This document shows positions 7,617 through 15,846 of a DNA stretch of 39,306 nucleotides, one piece after another. The stretch lies in assembly GCF_900198625.1 (NCBI RefSeq), contig NZ_FZPK01000046.1, positions 21,619 through 60,924 on the forward strand. Direction: 5' to 3'. Each line of letters opens with the position of its first letter. Positions within the stretch are counted from its first letter, which is position 1. This DNA is from Helicobacter rappini. Lineage in GTDB: Bacteria > Campylobacterota > Campylobacteria > Campylobacterales > Helicobacteraceae. Under the pieces are notes generated by a model. That model was not told the origin of the DNA, did not search any database, and saw only the letters and a program-made list of their open reading frames with translations. Made by a program: the position numbers and the translations under genes.

Positions 7617-8039
7617 GTGTTTTTAAATCTACTTGAAAAAGATGAAAAAGTGGCGTTTTTAGAGATAGCACACCATCTTGCATGGAGCAATAATGACTTT
7701 TCTGATACGCAAAAAGCAGTGATTGCGACTTATTGCTTAGAAATGCAGATTGATGATATTAGCTATGATAAAAGTTGCGAAGAAAGCTTTAGTCTTGCAA
7801 ACGCATTTGCAAAGATTAAGAATCCACGAAGCCAACGCATTGTGTTGCTAGAAGCTATGGCATTGGTATTTGCAGAGCATGTTGTGCATGTGGATAATAT
7901 CCACCCAGAAGAAAAAAGAGTGATTGATGAGATGATAAAAGCCTTTAATCTTACAAAAAATCACGCATTAATCTATAGTGAATGGACTAAGGCTGTGCTA
8001 TCTCTCACTACGCAAGGCAGGGCGTTAATTGACTTGTAA
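7617..8039 (+). CDS. TerB-like protein, copy 2
   Basis: 140 residues, starting at GTG 7617 behind TAAGGG. It matches copy 1 almost throughout; the clearest differences are DKSCEESFSLANAFAKIKNPRS in the middle and the last residues (ALIDL versus ALIAL). The gene heads the second half of the cassette and overlaps the next gene by 11 bp. The near identity of the 3' halves suggests a recent duplication or gene conversion. Function unknown; TerB-like helical domain. Confidence 0.72.
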   Translation: MFLNLLEKDEKVAFLEIAHHLAWSNNDFSDTQKAVIATYCLEMQIDDISYDKSCEESFSLANAFAKIKNPRSQRIVLLEAMALVFAEHVVHVDNIHPEEKRVIDEMIKAFNLTKNHALIYSEWTKAVLSLTTQGRALIDL

Positions 8040-8319
8040 TTTTCCTTGCACGCAATGTGGGATATGCTGCAAAAATATCTCGCATATCATGGAATTACAA
8101 GCATTTGATTTAGGCAATGGAGTGTGTAAATACTTGGATTTAGATTCTAATATGTGTAAAATCTATGATGATAGACCAGAGATTTGCAATATAGAATCTA
8201 TGTATAAAAAGCATTTCTATAAGTTCTATACGAAAGAAGAATTTATACGACTAAATATAGAATCTTGTAATGCCATGCAAGAGCGTTTTGGGATAGAGGA
8301 TAGATTTAGGATTAAATAG
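8029..8319 (+). CDS. YkgJ-family cysteine cluster protein, copy 2
   Basis: 96 residues from TTG 8029, which overlaps the stop of the TerB-like gene, so translational coupling is likely; no ATG lies ahead of the cysteine cluster. Cysteines at 7, 10, 13, 14, 33, 43, 53 and 80 match those of copy 1, with an extra C3. Shared blocks include FDLGNGVC, IYDDRPEIC and EEFIRLNIESC. Predicted zinc or iron-sulfur binding protein. The start codon is the uncertain point. Confidence 0.78.
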   Translation: MTCNFPCTQCGICCKNISHIMELQAFDLGNGVCKYLDLDSNMCKIYDDRPEICNIESMYKKHFYKFYTKEEFIRLNIESCNAMQERFGIEDRFRIK

Positions 8320-8379
8320 TTCGCTATAGCTATACTTTAGGTTATAGCTTGTTTGTGAAATATTATTGAAAGGATGAAT

Positions 8380-8697
8380 ATGCCATTACCATTTTTAGCA
8401 GCTATACCAGCACTTATTGCCGCAGCTTCTACTACTACGCTTGTAGTAGGAGGTGCTGTTGCGGCAGTAGCTGTTGTGGCAACCATTGGTGCGTTTCTCA
8501 ATGCAGTTAAAAAACTCATAAGAAAGTATGGTGGGAAAAAAGCTGTTGTTAATAAGATAAAGCGAAACCTAAACAACAAAGCCTACAACGATGTGGATAT
8601 TGGTATTTATGATGATTATGACAACTATCTTGGAATAGCAGAGATTCAAGTTTCACGAGATGTAGATGTAAGACGCGGTGAAGTAATTTATTCTTAG
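8380..8697 (+). CDS. MPLP membrane protein (105 aa), long relative of the mini-peptides
   Basis: I chose ATG 8380: AAAGGA precedes it, and an in-frame ATG at 8374 overlaps that ribosome binding site. The product starts MPLPFLAAIPALIAA, like the MALP peptides. A long Ala/Val/Gly membrane stretch follows (to ~45), then a basic patch (KKLIRKYGGKK) and a soluble tail with IKRNLNNKAYNDVDI and YDDY. That tail resembles the C-terminal domain of the three small proteins downstream (IKKNLEANNYNVI...YD). It may therefore link the peptide family to the soluble module. It ends 8 bp before the ATPase gene. Confidence 0.72.
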   Translation: MPLPFLAAIPALIAAASTTTLVVGGAVAAVAVVATIGAFLNAVKKLIRKYGGKKAVVNKIKRNLNNKAYNDVDIGIYDDYDNYLGIAEIQVSRDVDVRRGEVIYS

Positions 8698-8705
8698 GCT
8701 GATAT

Positions 8706-10019
8706 ATGAAGTGCGAAGTTATAATTATAGAAAATGACTTTTCTGGGCAAGTCGATAAAGTGCAGTTAGATAGCTTTTCTGCGGATATTAAGGCAGTGCT
8801 ATTAAGAGAAGATTACGATTTTGTTGGGATTAAAGAGTTAGGCTTCTTTGTGCTATTTGATAGTAATGCAGATAATAAACTACATATCGACAGGCAAGGC
8901 TATAAGGCAAGTAAGGAAGAAGATGTTAGCATATCCCTTATGAAAAGTAGGCTAAATAATGTAATCAATAAATACATAGTAGATTCTAAATTTTTAGGTA
9001 TAAATGCTAGATTCTATCTTGGTATAAATTGCACGCAGACTTTACACGATAGATTAAATGGCATAGATACAAAATCTAATCTAGCCACCATGAAGCAGCA
9101 GCAAGGTGAAGATAAAGCTAGTATAAATCTAAAGCTAGAAAGCCCACGCTACAAAATGGGACAAATAGAGCTAGATAAAAAGACTAGAAAAAGCATTGAA
9201 GAAACCATTTTGCTTGTGCAAAAGCAGGGCTTAATCTATGATGAATGGGGCTTTAAAGAAGTAGATGGTATCGCAAAAACCATTATCAATTTTCATGGGA
9301 AGCCCGGGACTGGTAAAACAATGAGTGCGCATATTATCGCAGATGCACTGGATAAAAAGATTATAAATAGCAATTATGCAGATATAGAATCTAAATATGT
9401 AGGCGATGCGCCTAAGAATCTAGTAGCAGCCTTTGACTTAGCACAAAAGCATGATGCCGTGCTATTTTTTGATGAAGCAGATAGCTTTTTAGGGAAGCGA
9501 ATCTCAAATGTAACTCAAAGCTCAGACCAAGCTATGAATGCCCTAAGAAGCGAGCTTTTAAAACTTTTAGAAGAGCGACCTGTGATAGTTATATTTGCGA
9601 CAAACTTGCTTGATAACTATGATAAGGCTTTTCATAGCAGGATTTTGCAGTCAGTTGAGTTTAAATTGCCAAATAAAAAGCAAAGGATAGCCATTATCAA
9701 AAAGCATATCCCTGCTAAACTTTATGAGAAAGGAGCAAAAGAGCTAGATGAAGATGAGTTAGAAAAATTGAGTGAAATTGCAGATGGATTTTCTGGGCGT
9801 GAGATTAAAAACTCTGTGTTAAATGGGCTTATTAAAGCGGCAAAAGAGGATACACTTCCTACTTTTTTACATTTTAAAAGGGCGTTTAAGAAGTATAAAG
9901 AAGAGTTTGATAAATCTCATGAGTCTGAAAATAAACGGAAAGAGTTAGGAAATCAAGTAAGAAAAAACCTAAAAAAAGGTAATTACAAAATGGTTAAGGA
10001 GAAAAAATATGGTAAATAA
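8706..10019 (+). CDS. AAA+ ATPase with an unrecognised N-terminal domain
   Basis: 437 residues. The N-terminal ~150 residues match nothing I know. The ATPase core has Walker A GKPGTGKT (198-205), Walker B LFFDEA (253-258), sensor-1 FATN (ending N300), an arginine finger in HSRIL (R312) and sensor-2 GFSGREI (361-367), the pattern of classic AAA proteins (FtsH/Vps4/Bcs1-like core). No protease or membrane segment is visible. The C-terminus (RKELGNQVRKNLKKGNYKMV) looks like the first part of the domain shared by the small downstream proteins and then stops, as if that domain were truncated. It probably remodels or unfolds a protein partner of the cassette. The 3' end overlaps the next gene by 11 bp. 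Confidence 0.85.
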   Translation: MKCEVIIIENDFSGQVDKVQLDSFSADIKAVLLREDYDFVGIKELGFFVLFDSNADNKLHIDRQGYKASKEEDVSISLMKSRLNNVINKYIVDSKFLGINARFYLGINCTQTLHDRLNGIDTKSNLATMKQQQGEDKASINLKLESPRYKMGQIELDKKTRKSIEETILLVQKQGLIYDEWGFKEVDGIAKTIINFHGKPGTGKTMSAHIIADALDKKIINSNYADIESKYVGDAPKNLVAAFDLAQKHDAVLFFDEADSFLGKRISNVTQSSDQAMNALRSELLKLLEERPVIVIFATNLLDNYDKAFHSRILQSVEFKLPNKKQRIAIIKKHIPAKLYEKGAKELDEDELEKLSEIADGFSGREIKNSVLNGLIKAAKEDTLPTFLHFKRAFKKYKEEFDKSHESENKRKELGNQVRKNLKKGNYKMVKEKKYGK

Positions 10020-10389
10020 TGCGATCATGGAGAAATTGTTGAAGTTTATCAAGGAAAATGACATTGACTTGTCGGCTTTAAATGAAATGCTTAATGCAGA
10101 TACTTTTTTAATGGCTTACTATCATGAAGACAAAGAGCAAGAAAGCTACTCATTTAGGGAAGCGATAAGTTGGATAAAGAAGTATTTTGATCCCAAATTA
10201 CATACTTCTGCAAGTATTACAAAGGAGGTTAGGCAGGATGGAACTATAATTCTAAATTGTTGTTTGATAAACAAAGATGGCGAGGCATTGACAAGACCTA
10301 AAGATCGATTCTTAAGGGTAACAACAAGGAATATTTGCCAAGATTTAAAAGATAATTTTGGTGATAAAAATATGATAGTGATTAAGTAG
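10009..10389 (+). CDS. Small protein 1 ending FGDKNMIVIK
   Basis: 126 residues, with AAGGAG before ATG 10009, overlapping the ATPase stop by 11 bp. No membrane segment. An acidic/aromatic N-terminal half (LLKFIKENDIDLSALNEML, FREAISWIKKYF) is followed by a beta-like part (DGTIILNCCLI) and the ending LKDNFGDKNMIVIK, shared with the next two proteins. Not matched to a known family. Its coupling to the ATPase suggests a partner or substrate. Confidence 0.68.
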   Translation: MVNNAIMEKLLKFIKENDIDLSALNEMLNADTFLMAYYHEDKEQESYSFREAISWIKKYFDPKLHTSASITKEVRQDGTIILNCCLINKDGEALTRPKDRFLRVTTRNICQDLKDNFGDKNMIVIK

Positions 10390-10398
10390 GAGATAGTT

Positions 10399-10746
10399 AT
10401 GGATATAATTGATGCTATTATAGGGTTGTTTAATGCTATATGGTCTTTTGTAAAACGAACATCTGTAGAGATTGTAAATTTTGTTAAAAATATTGTTTTA
10501 TGGTTTAAAGAGCCAAGCATACTGCAAACGTTGAAACAAAACAGAAAGCTGCTTGCAGTTTCTATTAAAAAGAATTTAGAGGCTAATAATTACAATGTTA
10601 TTAATTGTCTTTATGATACTGAGAAAGAGGATATTGTGGGTGATTATGATGTTAGCAATCAGTATGCAGATGGTATTGAGAGTAAAGGCTTAGATTCTGA
10701 AACTAAGAATAGTTTTGGCGATAAAGATATGATTATCCTTAAATAG
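10399..10746 (+). CDS. Small protein 2 ending FGDKDMIILK
   Basis: 115 residues; AGGAG before the ATG. The first ~35 residues are amphipathic/hydrophobic (AIIGLFNAIWSFVK, IVNFVKNIVLWF) and likely bind the membrane. The rest is the shared module: NRKLLAVSIKKNLEANNYN, a YDTEKEDIV segment, and FGDKDMIILK at the end. It is close to small protein 3 over the last ~65 residues. Confidence 0.7.
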   Translation: MDIIDAIIGLFNAIWSFVKRTSVEIVNFVKNIVLWFKEPSILQTLKQNRKLLAVSIKKNLEANNYNVINCLYDTEKEDIVGDYDVSNQYADGIESKGLDSETKNSFGDKDMIILK

Positions 10747-10759
10747 TAAAGAGGTATGT

Positions 10760-11128
10760 ATGGATAGTGTTGTATTAATAAGTGTCGTATTAGTTGTTGT
10801 AGTTGTCATAGTTGCTTTTATGTTTTTTAAGAATAGGAAAGATTGTCCTTTTGAAACTATAGAGCAAGATACTCTTACGATGAAAGAAGTTATAGAATTT
10901 TTTAAACAAGATGAGGTTTTAAAGATATTAAAGGAAAATAGAAAGTTGTTGGCTGTTGCTATACGAAAAAACTTGCCTGACAATAAAATGCGACTTATTT
11001 TAACACTTTTTGACACAACCAAAGAGGATGTGATTGAATTTCCAAGCGCAAAAGCTTATATTGTAAAAACGCTAGATTCTGACTTAGAGCAAAATTTTGG
11101 TGATAAAGAAATGATTGTATTAAAGTAG
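10760..11128 (+). CDS. Small protein 3, membrane anchored, ending FGDKEMIVLK
   Basis: 122 residues. A clear N-terminal membrane anchor (about residues 3-23, rich in Val/Ile, ending MFFKNRK) is followed by a linker and the shared module (NRKLLAVAIRKNL, LFDTTKEDVI, LEQNFGDKEMIVLK). The anchor followed by lysine/arginine predicts the module on the cytoplasmic side. Last gene of the cassette, 13 bp after small protein 2, before a strong stem-loop. Confidence 0.7.
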   Translation: MDSVVLISVVLVVVVVIVAFMFFKNRKDCPFETIEQDTLTMKEVIEFFKQDEVLKILKENRKLLAVAIRKNLPDNKMRLILTLFDTTKEDVIEFPSAKAYIVKTLDSDLEQNFGDKEMIVLK

Positions 11129-11138
11129 TCAATATAAA

Positions 11139-11167
11139 AATTATTGCAAGATAAAATTGCAATAATT
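11139..11167. terminator. Stem-loop closing the peptide/AAA+ cassette
   Basis: Perfect 11-bp stem AATTATTGCAA/TTGCAATAATT with a GATAAAA loop, 10 bp after the last cassette gene. There is no T run on the plus side, but on the minus strand TTTTATATT follows, so it may also stop transcripts coming from ruvC. Confidence 0.55.
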
Positions 11168-11282
11168 ATCGCTTTAAATCTAAAGAGATAAAACACCCTT
11201 TTTAGATACACTAGGTTTTGCAAGATTAAGATTCACAAAAATTCACATTTTATAAGCTAGATTATTTTCATATATTTTTAAA

Positions 11283-11299
11283 TTTTGCTTTTAGCAAAA
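11283..11299 (-). terminator. Possible terminator after ruvC
   Basis: TTTTGC/GCAAAA 6-bp stem with a 5-nt loop, 10 bp after the ruvC stop, followed on the minus strand by TTTAAAAAT. Weak but well placed. Confidence 0.4.
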
Positions 11300-11309
11300 A
11301 TATTAAGTT

Positions 11310-11786
11310 TTATCTCCCATATCTTAATGCTTGTGCGTGGGTAAGGGCTACGGCTAGGGCATCGCTAATATCTAGCGGTTTAATATCGCATTGCAGTCGT
11401 AACAAAACTTTTACCATATAGGCGACTTGCTTTTTATCGGCTTTGCCATTACCTGTTAGAGACTTTTTAACTTGCAGTGGCGTGTATTCTGCGAAGTTGC
11501 CTAAATCTTGCAGGATTTTTAGACTGATTGCCCCGCGAAATTGTGCGAGTTTAATCACACTTTTTGGATTATACGCATAGAAAATATCTTCCATTGCTAC
11601 CTCATCGATTTCATAATTCTTTAAGATAAGATCAATGCCCTCGATAAATTCTACAATCTGGCTTTGAAGCTCCCTTGTCTCAATCTTAATAATACCTGCA
11701 TCAAGCAGACTAGCCTTGCCAGATTCTACACTAATCACGCCATAGCCGCAATTCCTGCTGCCCGGATCAATCCCTAAAATAATCAT
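11310..11786 (-). CDS. ruvC: Crossover junction endodeoxyribonuclease RuvC
   Basis: 158 residues, the normal length. It starts [17 protein letters not shown]. The four catalytic acidic residues are present: D7, E66 (in VAMEDIFYA), D139 and D142 ([14 protein letters not shown]). RuvC is the dimeric nuclease that cuts Holliday junctions made by RuvAB. Its ATG overlaps the stop of the upstream HydE/HypF-like gene by 4 bp, so the two are translationally coupled, although their functions appear unrelated. Confidence 0.96.
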   Translation of the reverse strand: MIILGIDPGSRNCGYGVISVESGKASLLDAGIIKIETRELQSQIVEFIEGIDLILKNYEIDEVAMEDIFYAYNPKSVIKLAQFRGAISLKILQDLGNFAEYTPLQVKKSLTGNGKADKKQVAYMVKVLLRLQCDIKPLDISDALAVALTHAQALRYGR

Positions 11787-13873
11787 AAGTCTAAATAATC
11801 CGTGCCGCCAATTTTAGCAAAGCTTACTTCCATATTCTTTGGGATAGCCTTTATAATCTTATCAAGGAAGCACTGCTTTAGCAGTAAATCCCCGCAAATA
11901 AAGACTTCTTGTATCCCATAATTTAGCATCATATCGCCCGCTAATGTGCCGATAAACTCCGCTAAAGAATCTATAACCCCATAGCATAATAGCTCATTTT
12001 CCACTCCAGCAAGCTGAAAGCTCATCACGCTACGCAAGATTCTCGCATAATCTAGCACGATAGAATCGCCCATTCTAATAAGCTTATAATCAATGCGTGG
12101 TCCCCTATCTCTTACACAGCGATTCGCATACTCTAGCACACTCGATTCTATCCCTAAGATCTGTTCTATAAGCAGTGAAATATCAAGCAAATTAGTTGTG
12201 ATTTTACTCTCTCTAGTCGCATTTGAGGGCGTGATAAGATTAAGCAAACCAAGCTTTTCTAGCTCGCTTTGTGCTAGATTCCATTGTGATACAATGTCCT
12301 TGTTTGCCTTTGTGAAGTTAGCAATCAATTTATCACCATTTTTATAGCTATGCAAAGTCTCTAAATGTGTGTATAAATCAGTGGAAAAAGAAATATCTAA
12401 AATGCGTTGCAAACTAGATTCTGTATCTTGTAGTTTCTCAATCAAAAATTCACTCTTATGCGTGGTGGATAAAAAGGGGATAAATCTAGCAGATTTTGCC
12501 TTATTGCTTTTAAGTAAGGATGAGAGATTTTTATGTGTTTGTAAATGACTTAAATAAATATGTTCTGCTACGCTATAAGTAGATTCTAACATGTTAGCTT
12601 TATCTGTATAGCTGTATGGATAGGCATCTTTGTAGCATAAAAGGGTGCTAGATTCTAAAGGATTTTTGTTTGAGTTTTGTTGATTAAAATCTTGTGTTAT
12701 AGAATCTGATTCTATAAAATCTACTTGGGGCGTATAAAATAGATAGGATATTTCATGATTTTTTTGTAGATATGAAAGCAGTAAAAGCACTATAATATCA
12801 CAAGATAATCCTGCAAATATCGTATTTGAGCCAAACTCTTTTACAAAAACTTCTTTACATTGTATGCTTATAAATGGCTTTTCAAAACTTGCTAACATGC
12901 TTTTTTGTGCTTCACTCATACGCAAGTAGCTTTGTGCGGAATCTAATGTGCTGAAAAGAATGAATGGAATCTCTTTTTTGCTTTGTGCTGTATTTTTTAG
13001 CGAGAGTGTGAAAGAGATAGAGTTTCGCTGTAATGTAATATTTGCATTATTTAAAAGTGTCTTAGCAAGAGATTCTATAAGTTCGTATTTTATGAAATGC
13101 TGCATTTGTGCTTTGCTTAGTGTGTTTAGCTCTTTTATATTTATCGTATTTAGATTAAGTGATTCTAAATGTAAAAAGTCTGTAAGTTGTAGCGTATTTT
13201 TAGTGGTGCAATTTGGTGATTCTAGATTCCTAGATGTTTCACTTTGCTCAACATGACAAGCATTAGGATCTAGATTTGTATTATTTTGTGTTCTAAAATC
13301 CGCACTCAACCCATAAGGAATAGATTCTAAATCCTCATAAATCAATGCGTGCATTTCATCTACATTTGGTATCAAAAGAGATGGGGTTTGTTTAGATTCT
13401 AAAGATTTGCAATCCTTAGTATGCGTTTTTGTAGTATGAGATTCTAAGTCATTTTTACTTGTTTGTATCATTATGCAATCTTTAGAATACAAGCCATTAA
13501 ACTCATCTATACCAAGCTGTGTAATGTCTTTAAAAGTAAAGTCAAGCCCCAGTGGTAATTTGGAGCTAAGAGTGTCTGCTAGACTTAATATAGTGTTAGA
13601 ATCTGCTTGTATATAAATGTGAAATTTGCCTTTTTCATTATCGCTATAAAATAATTCCTTAATATTTTCACTCTTAAATTCACATAATAGGCGGATAAGA
13701 ATGCCCTTTAATGCCTTGCTATATAAGCTATCTTTACGCACAAAGGTAAAGACGCATTGCAGTATTTGCGTATTGTCTAATGAATTTTGTGTGTCATATT
13801 TATGGATTTGGATCTGTTGTGATGGATCGCCGATAAATAGAATCTCTTCATTTTCTTCTTTTTTTTGCTGCAT
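11783..13873 (-). CDS. HydE/HypF-like hydrogenase maturation protein (tentative), with repeat insertions
   Basis: 696 residues, starting at ATG 13873 behind AGAGGAAG. The last ~170 residues ([67 protein letters not shown]) resemble the HypF/Kae1-type C-terminus. Epsilonproteobacteria have a HypF-like HydE needed for NiFe-hydrogenase maturation, which fits. The N-terminal half is interrupted by polar insertions, including a copy of the dispersed repeat that reads [15 protein letters not shown] cannot point to a catalytic motif, and no hydrogenase gene is in the window, so this name is a guess from pattern. It forms an operon with ruvC. Confidence 0.45.
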   Translation of the reverse strand: MQQKKEENEEILFIGDPSQQIQIHKYDTQNSLDNTQILQCVFTFVRKDSLYSKALKGILIRLLCEFKSENIKELFYSDNEKGKFHIYIQADSNTILSLADTLSSKLPLGLDFTFKDITQLGIDEFNGLYSKDCIMIQTSKNDLESHTTKTHTKDCKSLESKQTPSLLIPNVDEMHALIYEDLESIPYGLSADFRTQNNTNLDPNACHVEQSETSRNLESPNCTTKNTLQLTDFLHLESLNLNTINIKELNTLSKAQMQHFIKYELIESLAKTLLNNANITLQRNSISFTLSLKNTAQSKKEIPFILFSTLDSAQSYLRMSEAQKSMLASFEKPFISIQCKEVFVKEFGSNTIFAGLSCDIIVLLLLSYLQKNHEISYLFYTPQVDFIESDSITQDFNQQNSNKNPLESSTLLCYKDAYPYSYTDKANMLESTYSVAEHIYLSHLQTHKNLSSLLKSNKAKSARFIPFLSTTHKSEFLIEKLQDTESSLQRILDISFSTDLYTHLETLHSYKNGDKLIANFTKANKDIVSQWNLAQSELEKLGLLNLITPSNATRESKITTNLLDISLLIEQILGIESSVLEYANRCVRDRGPRIDYKLIRMGDSIVLDYARILRSVMSFQLAGVENELLCYGVIDSLAEFIGTLAGDMMLNYGIQEVFICGDLLLKQCFLDKIIKAIPKNMEVSFAKIGGTDYLDL
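13231..13260 (-). repeat. Dispersed palindromic repeat arm inside the HydE-like gene
   Basis: On the minus strand this reads TGTCATGTTGAGCAAAGTGA... and is translated CHVEQSETS. It matches the repeat arms at 21466, 25478 and 35121. Confidence 0.75.
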
Positions 13874-13897
13874 TACTTCCTCTAAAGATTATAAAAG

Positions 13898-14788
13898 TTA
13901 TGATTTATAGACTTTTTGCACGATTTGCATTTCACTATTACTACCAAAAAAGCAAGGTGTGCTATCATGTATAGAATCTGTGTGTATATCAAGCAGCCTT
14001 TCACTACCATTACTCGCCATGCCACCAGCACACTCAAAGATATAGGCAAAAGGAAAGACTTCAAAAAGATTCCTAAGCTTTCCTTGTTTAGAATCTGTTG
14101 TAGCAGGATAGCTAAAAATGCCCCCGCCCTTACATAGAATCTGATGCAAGTCTGCTACCATGCCACCACTATATCGCAGTCTATACCCTTTGAGAAAAAA
14201 GCTTTCTACCAACTCTTTATGCTTTGGATACCAATGTTTTTGTGTGCCACCGGGTGAGTTTAGTTTGCCCTCATCTCTTAGCTTTAGATTCTGTATAAAC
14301 TCCCATGTATGCTTTGTGTAGTCATACAAATAGTGCATACTTTTAGAATCTTTTGCTACAACCATTTCTAAACGCGGACCATAGAGAAAATAGAGTGAAG
14401 CTACAAGATTTTTCGCTTGAAATTCATTTGCATAGATTCCAAAAATACTGCCGATAGTGAGATTGCTATCCATAAGCGATGAGCCATCAAGCGGGTCGTA
14501 AGCGACAAGAAGCGATTGTGATTTATTCAGCGTATCATTATCATAGCCGTATTGATTCTGTTTTAAAAGGGTAGCTTCATCTCTCTCTTCACTAGCAAAG
14601 CCCTTGATATTTAGCTCCCCTAAAATATCGCCAAAAAGTTTGTCTGCAAGGATATCAACTTTTAGCTGATTATCACCGCTTGTATTCTCTGTATCGCTGT
14701 ATTCGACATTTCTTTTTTGTAGTAGATTTGCAACTTGGACTGCACCTATTTGCAATACTGCTATAATCTCATCGATCGCATAACTCAT
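13898..14788 (-). CDS. fbp: Class I fructose-1,6-bisphosphatase
   Basis: 296 residues from ATG 14788 behind AAAGGAAT. The metal-binding signature YDPLDGSSLMDSNLTIGSIF is complete, and FASEERDEATL supplies the upstream acidic ligands. YRLRYSGGMVADLHQIL and KLRNLFEVFPFAYIFECAGG form the substrate pocket. It removes the 1-phosphate of fructose-1,6-bisphosphate in gluconeogenesis, essential for organisms that lack full glycolysis. It ends 24 bp before the HydE-like start on the same strand. No unusual features. Confidence 0.95.
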   Translation of the reverse strand: MSYAIDEIIAVLQIGAVQVANLLQKRNVEYSDTENTSGDNQLKVDILADKLFGDILGELNIKGFASEERDEATLLKQNQYGYDNDTLNKSQSLLVAYDPLDGSSLMDSNLTIGSIFGIYANEFQAKNLVASLYFLYGPRLEMVVAKDSKSMHYLYDYTKHTWEFIQNLKLRDEGKLNSPGGTQKHWYPKHKELVESFFLKGYRLRYSGGMVADLHQILCKGGGIFSYPATTDSKQGKLRNLFEVFPFAYIFECAGGMASNGSERLLDIHTDSIHDSTPCFFGSNSEMQIVQKVYKS

Positions 14789-14918
14789 TGTATTCCTTTC
14801 ACTAGCTTTTAAATCTGTAATATTAGCATGTTTATGTGTGTTTCACGCTTTTAGTTATGACTTAAAAATGCTAGATTTACAACGCTAGATTAGTAGGGAA
14901 CGCTTACAAGATTCTAGA

Positions 14919-15662
14919 CTACATATACAACCCACCATTTACTTTCAACACTTCGCCTGTGATATATGTGGCATAATCACTTAATAAAAACGCAACTGCA
15001 TTTGCGATCTCTTCTGGTTTGCCAAGTCGTGAAAGTGGGATATTTTTTGCATATTCAGCTCTTACTTCTTCGCTTAATCCAGCAGTCATATCTGTCTCAA
15101 TAAAACCGGGTGTAACGACATTAAAGCGGACATTTCTAGAGCCAGATTCAAGTGCAAAGCTTTTAGTCATGGCTATCATACCGCCTTTACTCGCTGCATA
15201 GTTTGTCTGCCCGGGATTTCCTTTTTCTCCAACGATTGAAGCGATATTTACGACACTTCCATGTCTTTGCCTACTCATAATTTTTAATGCTTCTCTACAA
15301 CCAATAAAGCAAGACTTCAAATTCGCATCAATCACACTTGAAAAGTCATCTATACTCATACGCAAGGCAAGTTTATCATTTGTAATACCCGCATTATTCA
15401 CAAGATATGAAAGCTCCCCATCACTCTCTTTAATGAGATTTAAAGCCTTAATGAAAGCCTCTTCATCTGTCGCATCAAAGGCGATTACTGCTGCCTTTCC
15501 GCCTTTAGATTCTATCTCGTCTTTAAGTGCGTTTGCAATCTCTGGCTTACTACGATAGTTAATCCACACTTTCAAACCAAAACCCGCTAAAGTCCGTGCG
15601 ATTTCTGCACCAATACCCTTACTTGCACCTGTGATTAAAACATTCTTACCGCTAAACTGCAT
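14919..15662 (-). CDS. fabG: 3-oxoacyl-ACP reductase FabG
   Basis: 247 residues, start ATG 15662 behind AAAGGAAAG. Classic SDR fold: cofactor loop TGASKGIG (11-18), NNAG (89-92), and catalytic S142, Y155 and K159 in the YAASK context. PLSRLGKPEEIANAVAFLLS and the ending VNGGLYM are typical of FabG. It uses NADPH to reduce 3-oxoacyl-ACP in fatty acid elongation. The gene is separated from fbp by 130 bp and from divergent pflA by a short promoter region. Confidence 0.95.
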   Translation of the reverse strand: MQFSGKNVLITGASKGIGAEIARTLAGFGLKVWINYRSKPEIANALKDEIESKGGKAAVIAFDATDEEAFIKALNLIKESDGELSYLVNNAGITNDKLALRMSIDDFSSVIDANLKSCFIGCREALKIMSRQRHGSVVNIASIVGEKGNPGQTNYAASKGGMIAMTKSFALESGSRNVRFNVVTPGFIETDMTAGLSEEVRAEYAKNIPLSRLGKPEEIANAVAFLLSDYATYITGEVLKVNGGLYM

Positions 15663-15793
15663 TATATCTTTCCTTTAAAACAAAATATCTTTTTGCAAAT
15701 TTTTACAAAAAAAGGATTATAGCATAGCAAAAAAAATAAAATACCCTTTATAAAATGCAAGAAAAAATAGTAGAAAAACATAATGTTTTATCG

Positions 15794-15799
15794 TATAAT
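15794..15799 (+). promoter_or_regulatory. -10 element for pflA
   Basis: TATAAT 47 bp before the TTG start chosen for pflA. It also argues against a TTG at 15799 as the start, since that codon lies inside the element. Confidence 0.5.
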
Positions 15800-15846
15800 T
15801 GCATACATTAAACCACATAAAAAGCGTAGAAATAAAGGATACTTAC

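Larger units (their letters stand above)
7498..8039 (+). repeat. Direct repeat, copy 2 (promoter plus terB-like gene)
   Basis: Matches 5750-6303 from TTTGTTATGCAG through the T-tract promoter to the end of the terB-like gene. The spacing between copies is about 1.75 kb. Confidence 0.85.

Noticed and set aside
8337-8579. 80-codon minus-strand ORF opposite the MPLP gene
   Set aside because: It is the antisense of a Gly/Ala/Val-rich coding segment and has no supporting ribosome binding site or family match.
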